DNA of 46,935 nucleotides, taken from positions 1 to 46,935 of the forward strand of contig QWII01000128.1 in NCBI GenBank assembly GCA_021405325.1. Direction: 5' to 3'. The stretch is from Caldilinea sp. CFX5. Its GTDB lineage: Bacteria; Chloroflexota; Anaerolineae; Caldilineales; Caldilineaceae. Positions 33,734 to 40,503 of the stretch are shown here, one piece after another. Made by a program: the position numbers and the translations under genes. The notes under the pieces were generated by a model. That model ran no database searches. It was not told where the DNA came from and saw only the letters and a program-made list of their open reading frames with translations. Every line of letters starts with the position of its first letter. Within the stretch, counting starts at the first letter, position 1.

Positions 33734-34143
33734 CAAACACCGCTTCTTTCCAGATAAAATGGATAGACCAGGTTAAAGACATTGTTGGTGTTGCGCACAC
33801 GATACTGGAGGTGAACCAGCAATTTCTGCGCTTCGGCGCGATCCTGGGTCACCTGCACTTCCAGCACTTGAATGCGCGGCTCCCAATCCACCAACGCTTC
33901 GCGCACCTCATAGCTGATCAGCGCGGCGGTCGTTGTGTCATTGGGGGCGAAGACCAGATCGTGAATGCCGCAGCCAAAGGTCGGGTGCATCAACCGTTCT
34001 CCCTTGGCCGTGCCGATGATCAGAAAGATGGACTGGCGCACCGACTCCTCGAGCTGCGCCAGTTGAATATGGTCTTCGGCGTCGGTTGCAATCGGAAAGG
34101 CCCAGCCTACGCCGAGAAATTCATGGCCGCTGCCGTTGGACAT
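33733..34143 (-). CDS. gp25/GPW-family baseplate protein
   Basis: A 136-residue baseplate wedge protein of the T4 gp25/P2 gpW family (Afp9-like). It joins the sheath base to the wedge. Visible family features are G-W-A-F-P-I near the N terminus, the L-E-E-S-V-R-Q-S-I-F-L-I-I-G-T segment and G-E-R-L-M-H-P-T-F-G-C-G-I-H-D-L-V-F (about residues 48-65), the conserved lysozyme-like fold core. The ATG at 34143 has GGGGAG; the longer open frame to 34293 runs through the preceding spacer and is not used. Confidence 0.93.
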   Translation of the reverse strand: MSNGSGHEFLGVGWAFPIATDAEDHIQLAQLEESVRQSIFLIIGTAKGERLMHPTFGCGIHDLVFAPNDTTTAALISYEVREALVDWEPRIQVLEVQVTQDRAEAQKLLVHLQYRVRNTNNVFNLVYPFYLERSGV

Positions 34144-34223
34144 TATACTTCTCCCCGGAATCGTGACAAGGTGACAGGGTGGGTTCGCTAGTCGGTCTAC
34201 TGATTTCCACCCTGCTATACGAA

Positions 34224-34613
34224 TCAACCGCCAATCATAACCGTGCCGACGGCGATGATGCTGCCGGCGGGTAGATCGGACGGATCGTTGCAAGTTAACA
34301 CTGTATCGCCGCTGCGTGCGGCGGGTTTGCCGTTGATCATGACGGTGGCGCTGCCGGTCTGGATCGTTCCACGGTTGGTGGGCGGCTTGACAAAGGCGCC
34401 GCCGCTGGGCAGGTGCGCCGGCGTATTGGTGGCGGTGCTGCCCTGTGTTGCCGCCGGCTTGCCCATGATCATCACATCGCTGCTGAGGCTGCCGTCAATC
34501 ATCCCGCTAAAAGGATGGGGGATCAGCACCGGCGACACCGGGCCGGACGGTTGGATGAGATGCATATCGACTGCCATCACTTGGTCGCCTTGTTTGGCGG
34601 CTGGTTGCGCCAT
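34224..34613 (-). CDS. PAAR-domain spike tip protein
   Basis: A 129-residue PAAR-type protein that sharpens the spike. Gly/Pro/Ala-rich repeats (K-Q-G-D-x-V, M-I-M-G-K-P-A-A-T-Q-G, M-I-N-G-K-P-A-A-R-S-G-D) are the PAAR-motif pattern, with a zinc-binding Cys/His pair expected. AAGGAGG precedes the ATG. The gene lies between gp25 and the gpV-like spike gene, the usual arrangement. No extra toxin domain is fused. Confidence 0.93.
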   Translation of the reverse strand: MAQPAAKQGDQVMAVDMHLIQPSGPVSPVLIPHPFSGMIDGSLSSDVMIMGKPAATQGSTATNTPAHLPSGGAFVKPPTNRGTIQTGSATVMINGKPAARSGDTVLTCNDPSDLPAGSIIAVGTVMIGG

Positions 34614-34658
34614 CGCGTTTCCTCCTTACCTCACCTGATGCCCGCATAATATCAGTAA

Positions 34659-35312
34659 TTAATTGATATTTACCATCGGTTGACCTTTAATGTTGACGCT
34701 CTGGCCTTCGGTATCTAAGGCGCCGGTTGCCTTGATCTTGACATCAGCGCTGGCTTCCAGGTTGATCGTCTTGGCGCGGATTGCCACGGCGCCTTGTTCG
34801 GCGGTGATGTCAAGATCGCCGCCGGAGGTAATCACAATCTTCTTGCCCGCCATGTCAATCACCACCTTTTGCTTGCCCTCTTTGTCGGCAATCTCGATCT
34901 TTTCGGCGCCGGCGCTGTCATCCAACAGGATCGTCAGGCCGCTGCGCGATTTGATCAGGCGCTGATTATTTTCACCATCGGCGTTGGTCAGCGGCGGCTT
35001 GTCCTTGCCGTTCCAGAGCGCACCAACGACAAAGGGGGTGCGCAGATTGCCATGTTCAAAGGCGAGCAGCACTTCATCATCGACCTCGGGCAAATAGAAG
35101 GCGCCTCGTTCGTTACCGGCCATCAACGTCGCCACGCGCGCCCAGTTGCTCTCCGCCTCCTCTGCCAGCCAGGGCAGCTTCACTTTGACCCGGCCCAACT
35201 GTTCCGGATCCTGGTTGTCGGTCACAATGCCGACGACCACCCCGTAGATGCGGCCGCTGGCATCGGCCAATGTCTGCTGGCGTGTAGGCCAGAGTGACGA
35301 AAGGGTATTCAT
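34659..35312 (-). CDS. Baseplate spike protein, gpV/VgrG-like
   Basis: A 217-residue spike protein. The N-terminal half is an OB-fold (G-R-I-Y-G-V-V-V-G-I-V-T-D-N-Q-D-P, then G-R-V-K-V-K-L-P-W-L and V-G-A-L-W-N-G), the gp5 domain. The C-terminal half (from about residue 130) is repetitive beta-helix (I-E-I-A-D-K-E-G, I-T-S-G-G-D-L-D-I-T, I-K-A-T-G-A-L-D), forming the needle capped by the PAAR tip. It overlaps the gpD-like gene by ATGA. The length is typical for eCIS spikes. Confidence 0.95.
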   Translation of the reverse strand: MNTLSSLWPTRQQTLADASGRIYGVVVGIVTDNQDPEQLGRVKVKLPWLAEEAESNWARVATLMAGNERGAFYLPEVDDEVLLAFEHGNLRTPFVVGALWNGKDKPPLTNADGENNQRLIKSRSGLTILLDDSAGAEKIEIADKEGKQKVVIDMAGKKIVITSGGDLDITAEQGAVAIRAKTINLEASADVKIKATGALDTEGQSVNIKGQPMVNIN

Positions 35313-36364
35313 GCCGCATTTCTCCTCAGCCGCAGGTGCGTAGCGAATTGCCCATCCCAGACATGGGTCAGGTGGGTGATATAGTAGAGACCGCTAAACC
35401 GTTGCCCCAACCCGCCGATCTCCACCACGGCGCCGGCCTTGAGCGCCGGGTCGCCCACCGCGGTTGCTTCACCAGTGATATAGTTGAGGGCAATATCATC
35501 CAACATGCCCTTGGCCAACAGGTCAGCTTCATTTTGTGTGGCGACGATTTGATCGACCACCGTCAGGGTCTTGGGGCCAAAGAGCGCCTGGACGGCGGCC
35601 GGGCCATTGCGCCGGCCTTGCATGGCGCCGGTCACGTCACTGGCCTGCGCCCGCCCCACCAGCGGTTGCTTGGCTTTGGCGTCCCAACTGCGCACAGTCA
35701 CCTGGCTCACCTGTTCGGCAGTGCTCAGATAGGCATAAAAGTTCATCAAGCCATGCAAGAAATCCAGCGTCACCGTTTTGCCCAGATTGTGCTTGACCTT
35801 GCGAAAATGCAGGGTCTTGTCTGCCACCCACAACTCATAGCCAATCGCGCGCGCCCGTCCTAACAAAAAATCGATATCGGTCTGGTTGATCTGCAAGAGG
35901 TAGGGGTGGATTTCACCGCTATCCTCCACATCCGGTGACAGCTCCAACTCACCGGCAAGCTGCTGCGCCACATCGCTATCTTTGACCTGGAGATAGGAGC
36001 GAGTGCGGCGGCCGCGGCGAAAACGATGCAGCCGATCACAGCCGCGCACGGTCAGCAGCGCCCGCACCTGTTCCGGGAAGAGCAGTTCAAGCCCTGTAAT
36101 CTCGCCGATCATCACGGTTTCGACCGCCTCGACATAGCCCAGTTGAATTTCGACGAGACTGCCCGGATCAAAGAGCGTCTCATCGCTCCATTTGACTTGC
36201 TGGGCTTCCATATCCCAGTTATTGAGTTCAATGGCAAACGCGCCGGCGCTGTCCAGGCTCTCCTCGACCACAATACGCGTAACCGCGCCGCGCGCCGCCG
36301 GCGGCAGATCACTCCGGTTGACGCGGATTGAAAAGGCAGGGGTTGTTGCAGCACGATCGGGCAT
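35309..36364 (-). CDS. Baseplate hub protein, gpD/gp27-like (late control protein D)
   Basis: A 351-residue hub protein that links the spike trimer to the tube. Family traits are the N-terminal A-F-S-I-R-V-N and L-N-N-W-D segments, the L-T-V-R-G-C-D-R-L-H-R-F-R-R-G-R-R-T-R-S-Y segment (about residues 103-123), and I-N-Q-T-D-I-D-F-L-L (about residues 159-168). It overlaps the spike gene by four bases and starts six bases after the LysM protein gene, with GGAG ahead of the ATG. Confidence 0.93.
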   Translation of the reverse strand: MPDRAATTPAFSIRVNRSDLPPAARGAVTRIVVEESLDSAGAFAIELNNWDMEAQQVKWSDETLFDPGSLVEIQLGYVEAVETVMIGEITGLELLFPEQVRALLTVRGCDRLHRFRRGRRTRSYLQVKDSDVAQQLAGELELSPDVEDSGEIHPYLLQINQTDIDFLLGRARAIGYELWVADKTLHFRKVKHNLGKTVTLDFLHGLMNFYAYLSTAEQVSQVTVRSWDAKAKQPLVGRAQASDVTGAMQGRRNGPAAVQALFGPKTLTVVDQIVATQNEADLLAKGMLDDIALNYITGEATAVGDPALKAGAVVEIGGLGQRFSGLYYITHLTHVWDGQFATHLRLRRNAA

Positions 36365-36370
36365 TGGACG

Positions 36371-37039
36371 TTACTCCACCGAGGGAATGATTAAGACTTG
36401 CCCCGCCTTTAGCTCGCGCGGGTTGATAATTTGGTTCGCTTCGGCAATCGGCCGCCACCGCGCCGGATTTTTATACTCTTCGTCGGCAATGCTCCACAAG
36501 GAGTCGCCCTGTTTGACGACGCGCGTTCTGGCCTGTAAGGGCGAATTGCGATGGCGCCGGGTTTCGCGCAACTGTCGCTCCGGGTCCTTCACTTCTTTGA
36601 ATTGCACATCCAACGTTGCGCGTACCGGTGTGCCATTTTCCAAAAACATGGTAAACTTCTGGGTAATGCTCTCCATGACACCGGTGAAGGGCAAGCCGGC
36701 ATAGGCGTCCATTGTCGGCCCCCAGGTGATCGTACAGACAGGTGGGCGATCTTTGCCTTCCGCCACTTCGGCCAACTTGGCAATCTGCTTGGTGAATTGG
36801 CGCACATCCTTGTTGCCCGTATTCTCATAGCTATCAAATTGCAGCGAGAGCGATAGGGTGCGCGAGCCGCCGCTGTCAAATTGAACCTGCGGCAGATCCA
36901 GGCCGCGGGCTTTACTCTCCTTCCAGTTCACTCGTTTCTGCAAGGTGTACTGGTTCGGATTAAAAAAGATGCGCGTCTCGGCGCTGGCCTCAATGGTTTC
37001 ATTGGCATCGGTTTTAATCACCACACGGGTTAGCGCCAT
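36371..37039 (-). CDS. CIS tube-initiator/baseplate protein with C-terminal LysM
   Basis: A 222-residue protein. The first 160 residues match the 'CIS tube protein' family (Afp7/Pvc7): I-F-F-N-P-N-Q-Y-T-L-Q-K-R-V-N-W, L-S-L-S-L-Q-F-D-S-Y-E, and T-W-G-P-T-M. A LysM domain follows (V-K-Q-G-D-S-L-W-S-I-A-D-E, about residues 175-220). It is thought to sit between hub and tube, and LysM may hold the baseplate or bind peptidoglycan. Its start overlaps the end of the DUF4157 gene by ten bases. Confidence 0.93.
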   Translation of the reverse strand: MALTRVVIKTDANETIEASAETRIFFNPNQYTLQKRVNWKESKARGLDLPQVQFDSGGSRTLSLSLQFDSYENTGNKDVRQFTKQIAKLAEVAEGKDRPPVCTITWGPTMDAYAGLPFTGVMESITQKFTMFLENGTPVRATLDVQFKEVKDPERQLRETRRHRNSPLQARTRVVKQGDSLWSIADEEYKNPARWRPIAEANQIINPRELKAGQVLIIPSVE

Positions 37040-39000
37040 AGTTGGATCCCTCTCCGTTCTTGTTCAAAGCGTTGGCGGCGCTCAATCCAGGTATAGACTT
37101 GTTGGGCCAGCCGCTCCAGATCCACCGGCGGCGCGGCATTGGCGGCGGATGGTGGGGTGGGGCCGGGCGTTCCGGCCGCCGGCGTCACCGGCCGGCTGGC
37201 GCTCTCTTCTTGGCGCAGGGGGGCGGTGGTCAGCGTATGGGTAGGCCAAGCCAGATGCAGGCGTGGGAAAGCGCTATCGCCGCCTGGCGCTGCCAGCACA
37301 GGGTCGGCGCTGCGTGAGCCATGGACGTAACCGGCGCCTACGGCGCCATAGCTTCCCCCCAGCGACGATGACGGCGCGCCGCGCAACAGCAGCGCCGTGC
37401 CTGTTTGCGCCTCCTGCTCCAGGGTGCGCTGCTGCATGGCCGTAAGCGCCCCGGCAGCCAGGGGCAGACCGCCCGGCTGTTGACGCACATGCAGCAGTTC
37501 ATGCAGCAGCAAAGCCTGGCCCGCCTGGGTCTGGGGCTGAAAGCGGCCGGCGGCAAAGAAAATATGGGAGCCGACGGTAAACGCCTGGGCATGCATATGC
37601 GCAGCCAGGGCCGCGGCGCCACTGTCCGTATGCAGACGCACCGTCCCTAGATCAAAGCCGACGGTTTTTTCCAGCCGCGTGCGCAACCCAGGTTCGACCG
37701 CGCTGCCGCGCGACAGCCGTTGTGCCGGCGGTCGCTGCCCCGCCGGTGGGGCCGTGGCGGCCTCATTTGCCGTTCGCGGCTGAAGGGTCATGGGCACGGC
37801 TTCGGCGTTGCCAGGCCAGGGCGCGACCGCGGCCCCAAGCTGCGGCAGCGGTTGTGACACAGGGACGGCGCCTGGCGGCGGCGCAATCCGGAGAGCAGTT
37901 GCCAACCGGCGTAACTGGGTGCCTGGTGGTGGTTCAGCGCCAAGAGGGCGATAGGCGGCGCGGTCCAGGGCCTGGGTGGCCGAGGGCAGCCGTGGCCCAT
38001 TCACTGGTAAGCGTGGCACTGGTGACACAGGCGCCGTCACCCTGAGCCGGGCCGGCTGTTCCTGCGCCTGTCTGACAAGGGTGCGCGCAGGGGTTGACCC
38101 TATCTGCGCGACTGGCGGTGCGTGTGCCGGTAACAACCACCCAATCGGCTGTTGCGCCGGCAGCGCCATACCGCCGGCGCCCCAATCGGAAGTGGAGGAC
38201 AGCGGCGACGGCCCCATCGACCGGTTGGATCGGAACAGCATGCCTGCCGTCCGGCCAAATAGAGTCGGCGACAATCGGGGCGCTTCAGTGCGCACGGCCA
38301 GGGAAAGAGGACGACACAGAAAGGGCAGGACGATCGGTTGTCGCTCCGATGCCGCCGGTTGCATTGGCAGGAAGGGGATAGCCCCGGTGCGCCACAGCGC
38401 AGCACGATTGTCATGGATAAGCGCCGAGTGTACCGGCCCCGACGGCTCGCTGATCGGTGGTGGCGTCCCCGGCAATCCAGCATTCAGGTACGCTGGCCGC
38501 TGGGCCATAGGCGCCAATCGGGCCAGCGCCGGCAGAGACGCCGGTGCGAACGGCGCCGCGGTTGACCAAACTGGGTGCGGTACGCCGGGCATTACGATCC
38601 CCCAGGCTTGTGCAGCAGTCACCGCCTGGTTACGCTGGGGCCTTCCCATTGCACCGGATGGCGACAGCAGTTCAAAGGCGTTGCGCCCAGCGTGTGGCAA
38701 CATAGTTGCCAGTGCAGCCGTTCCAGATCGGATGAGCGGCGGCATTTCCGGCTGGTGGGCCAGGCGATAGGCCAAACGCAGCAAGGGCCAGCGAAAGGTT
38801 GCAGCCTGTCGATCCAGACTCAGCAGGCGCAGCCGATGGTGCGCTTGCCGGCTGATCAACCTGGTGGCGGCCGCCACCGTCGTCAAGGCGGATCTGGCCC
38901 GCGGCGCGCCCGGCCAGCGCGTCTGGCGCTGTTGCAACTGGTTTAACAGTGGCGGTTGTATGGGTGCTTTAGGATTGGTTAACTTTAACATCGAATCCAT
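37030..39000 (-). CDS. eCIS core DUF4157 protein, Pro/Ala-rich
   Basis: A 656-residue protein. The first about 420 residues are low-complexity Pro/Ala/Arg-rich. Then follows a DUF4157 ('eCIS core') domain, about residues 430-510, with V-G-F-D-L-G-T-V-R-L-H-T and the zinc-protease-like H500-E-L-L-H504, within A-L-L-L-H-E-L-L-H-V-R-Q-Q-P-G-G. The C-terminal 140 residues are disordered. DUF4157 is frequent in eCIS clusters, including on payloads; whether it is a protease, a cargo-processing factor or cargo is unsettled. Two possible starts, ATG at 39000 (GGAG ten bases upstream) or 38991; I chose 39000. It overlaps both neighbours. Confidence 0.85.
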   Translation of the reverse strand: MDSMLKLTNPKAPIQPPLLNQLQQRQTRWPGAPRARSALTTVAAATRLISRQAHHRLRLLSLDRQAATFRWPLLRLAYRLAHQPEMPPLIRSGTAALATMLPHAGRNAFELLSPSGAMGRPQRNQAVTAAQAWGIVMPGVPHPVWSTAAPFAPASLPALARLAPMAQRPAYLNAGLPGTPPPISEPSGPVHSALIHDNRAALWRTGAIPFLPMQPAASERQPIVLPFLCRPLSLAVRTEAPRLSPTLFGRTAGMLFRSNRSMGPSPLSSTSDWGAGGMALPAQQPIGWLLPAHAPPVAQIGSTPARTLVRQAQEQPARLRVTAPVSPVPRLPVNGPRLPSATQALDRAAYRPLGAEPPPGTQLRRLATALRIAPPPGAVPVSQPLPQLGAAVAPWPGNAEAVPMTLQPRTANEAATAPPAGQRPPAQRLSRGSAVEPGLRTRLEKTVGFDLGTVRLHTDSGAAALAAHMHAQAFTVGSHIFFAAGRFQPQTQAGQALLLHELLHVRQQPGGLPLAAGALTAMQQRTLEQEAQTGTALLLRGAPSSSLGGSYGAVGAGYVHGSRSADPVLAAPGGDSAFPRLHLAWPTHTLTTAPLRQEESASRPVTPAAGTPGPTPPSAANAAPPVDLERLAQQVYTWIERRQRFEQERRGIQLWR

Positions 39001-39415
39001 CGTGTACAAGCTCCAACGTTTCCAGCGCAATGGCGCTGTTGTCGGCCTTCAGATCCGGCCCGATCCATTTCACAGGATAGGCATTCTTAAAAGTCCAGCG
39101 CCACTGCTCTTGGCCCTGGCTATCCAACAGCAGCACATTGACCATTTTGCGCTTGACGTTGCCCTGCACCACATCTTTGTGCCATTGCCAAAGCACATCG
39201 GAGGTGGTGATGCCATGTTTCAGGGTGAGGTTGGTATATTTGCTGCTCTTGGGCAGCCGATGCACCGTGTCGTTGACGCCCCCTTCCTGAATCTCTTCGA
39301 CCTCGGTTTCCACCTGCAAGCCGGCGCATTCCGAGAAACCGGCCTCGATCAAACTATCGATCTCGATTTTGAAGCGAAAGGCAAAGAGCGGGTCGGTTCG
39401 TTGTCCATTAGCCAT
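38969..39415 (-). CDS. Inner tube protein (gp19-like), second copy
   Basis: A 148-residue tube protein of the T4 gp19/phage tail tube family (Afp5-like). Visible are F-R-F-K-I-E-I-D, A-G-F-S-E-C-A-G-L-Q, R-L-P-K-S-S-K-Y-T-N-L-T-L-K-H-G, W-H-K-D-V-V-Q-G, and the terminal strand. It is related to the first tube protein at 39954 in overall layout. The two tube proteins probably occupy different rings, the second nearer the baseplate. The gene follows the DUF6760-like frame by three bases. Confidence 0.93.
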   Translation of the reverse strand: MANGQRTDPLFAFRFKIEIDSLIEAGFSECAGLQVETEVEEIQEGGVNDTVHRLPKSSKYTNLTLKHGITTSDVLWQWHKDVVQGNVKRKMVNVLLLDSQGQEQWRWTFKNAYPVKWIGPDLKADNSAIALETLELVHDGFDVKVNQS

Positions 39416-39418
39416 GAG

Positions 39419-39583
39419 TTAGCGGTCTGCTTTCTCGCTCAACTTGCGATTGATCTTGGAAATCTCCTCCACCCAGCGGCGGCGTTCGCGATGCTCCAGG
39501 GTAAAGATGGTCGCATGATCCCAATGAAAATGGTAGGCAATAAACGCTACCTCCTCGTGCAGGGCCTCAAGAGGGTAGCGGCT
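39419..39583 (-). CDS. DUF6760-like small frame lacking a start codon
   Basis: A 54-codon frame reading S-R-Y-P-L-E-A-L-H-E-E-V-A-F-I-A-Y-H-F-H, then W-D-H and R-E-R-R-R-W-V-E-E-I-S-K-I-N, ending A-D-R. This is the DUF6760 pattern (E-E-V-A-F-x-A-Y-x-F-H-W ... E-H-x-E-R-R-R-W) seen in eCIS clusters. The open frame runs back only to a TAA near 39621, with no in-frame ATG, GTG or TTG before the domain. It is in the -1 frame relative to the upstream chaperone-like gene, whose TAA is at 39583-39585. A -1 slip on GGGGG (39591-39595) would give a 179-residue fusion. A sequencing or assembly indel in that G run or a non-AUG start are alternatives. Confidence 0.75.
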   Translation of the reverse strand, partial: SRYPLEALHEEVAFIAYHFHWDHATIFTLEHRERRRWVEEISKINRKLSEKADR

Positions 39584-39957
39584 TAAACTTCCCCCGCGCC
39601 GGTCATCTCCATCTCGAATTTATGATCGCAGCGCGGGCAGACCACTTTGATCAACGGTGTTCCCGTGTTATTAATCCGATTATAAAAATCTTGGAGATAG
39701 GAAAGATCGGCGGCAAACAACCCTTCCACCACTTGCGGGTTTACACCGGACAAGGAGCCCAAGCGGGTGATCACGCGCGACAAGACGATGATCACGAGAT
39801 AAGCCGGATTCGTCTGGACGCGTGGATCCTTGAGCGGCAAAATCTCATCGCCGGCCGTGGCCAGCCGCATGATCCCTTCGCGATGGAGATTGCCCTGGTT
39901 GTCAATGTAACCGCGCGGGAGGGTAAACGGAAATTCGGTCTGCAATACGGTATTCAT
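39583..39957 (-). CDS. Tail assembly chaperone-like protein
   Basis: A 124-residue protein. The N terminus resembles phage tail assembly proteins (F-P-F-T-L-P-R-G-Y-I-D; M-R-L-A-T-A-G-D-E-I). A C-P-R-C-D-H pair near the C terminus (about residues 109-114) looks like half a zinc site. Located between the two tube genes, where phages place the tail assembly chaperone pair. The start overlaps the stop of tube protein 1 by ATGA. It ends T-G-A-G-E-V just after the run of five G, so a -1 frameshift into the DUF6760 frame is possible, as in lambda G/GT. Chaperone identity is inferred from position and similarity. Confidence 0.7.
   Translation of the reverse strand: MNTVLQTEFPFTLPRGYIDNQGNLHREGIMRLATAGDEILPLKDPRVQTNPAYLVIIVLSRVITRLGSLSGVNPQVVEGLFAADLSYLQDFYNRINNTGTPLIKVVCPRCDHKFEMEMTGAGEV
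39588..39595 (-). other. Possible -1 frameshift slip site
   Basis: GGGGGAAG on the minus strand, read in the chaperone-like frame as G-CG-GGG-GAA-G. The P-site GGG codon re-pairs perfectly after a -1 slip, while the A-site GAA re-pairs imperfectly with GGA. It is less ideal than the lambda GGGAAAG heptamer. Confidence 0.4.
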
Positions 39958-40376
39958 CGCGTGCGTTTAACCTCCTCGCAGGTGATGGTCAAGGTGGTGA
40001 TGGCGACATCGTTGCCCTTGGCGTTAAAATCAGGGGTGTCGATCTTGCTGGGCCAGGCTTTGTCACATTGCCAGCGCGCGGTTTCACTGCCGGTCTCGTC
40101 AAGGGCGATGATGTAGACCGTCTTCCGCTCGATTTTGCCGTCCACCACATCCTGCCGCCAGTTAAAGAGCCGGGTGTCGTCGGTCAGCCCCCACTTCAGG
40201 GTGATGTCGCCAGCCTTGGTCAGGCCCGGCAATTTGCGCACATGGGGCGGATCTTTGCCTTCGCGATATTCGATCACATCGGATGTCGTGTCGAAACCGC
40301 TGGCCTCACTAAAGCCGGCATCGGTAATGCCATCCATCTCGATCCGGAAACGAAAGTTACGCAATGGGTCTGCCAT
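39954..40376 (-). CDS. Inner tube protein (gp19-like), first copy
   Basis: A 140-residue tail tube protein (Afp1-like). Visible are F-R-F-R-I-E-M-D-G-I, A-G-F-S-E-A-S-G-F-D, V-R-K-L-P-G-L-T-K-A-G-D-I-T-L-K-W-G, and N-W-R-Q-D-V-V-D-G, the gp19 tube pattern also seen in the second tube protein. AGGAG precedes the ATG. The gene lies downstream of the sheath gene, separated by a palindromic spacer. Confidence 0.93.
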   Translation of the reverse strand: MADPLRNFRFRIEMDGITDAGFSEASGFDTTSDVIEYREGKDPPHVRKLPGLTKAGDITLKWGLTDDTRLFNWRQDVVDGKIERKTVYIIALDETGSETARWQCDKAWPSKIDTPDFNAKGNDVAITTLTITCEEVKRTR

Positions 40377-40396
40377 AATTCACTCCTGTTTTGAAA

Positions 40397-40473
40397 ATAG
40401 TCCGTAGTCCGTAGCCCGTAGCCCGTAGTCCGCAGTCCGTTGTATCGACTCGGGACTCTGGACTACGGACTAT
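40397..40473. repeat. Tandem and inverted repeat between sheath and tube genes
   Basis: Six TAGTCCG-type seven-base units run from 40398 to 40439. The 14-base ATAGTCCGTAGTCC (40397-40410) is matched perfectly by its inverted copy at 40460-40473. A strong intra-operon hairpin in a 127-base gap. It could attenuate transcription or protect the tube message. Confidence 0.6.
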
Positions 40474-40503
40474 GAAAGGTCTGAAGCCCACGAAGAAATT
40501 CTA

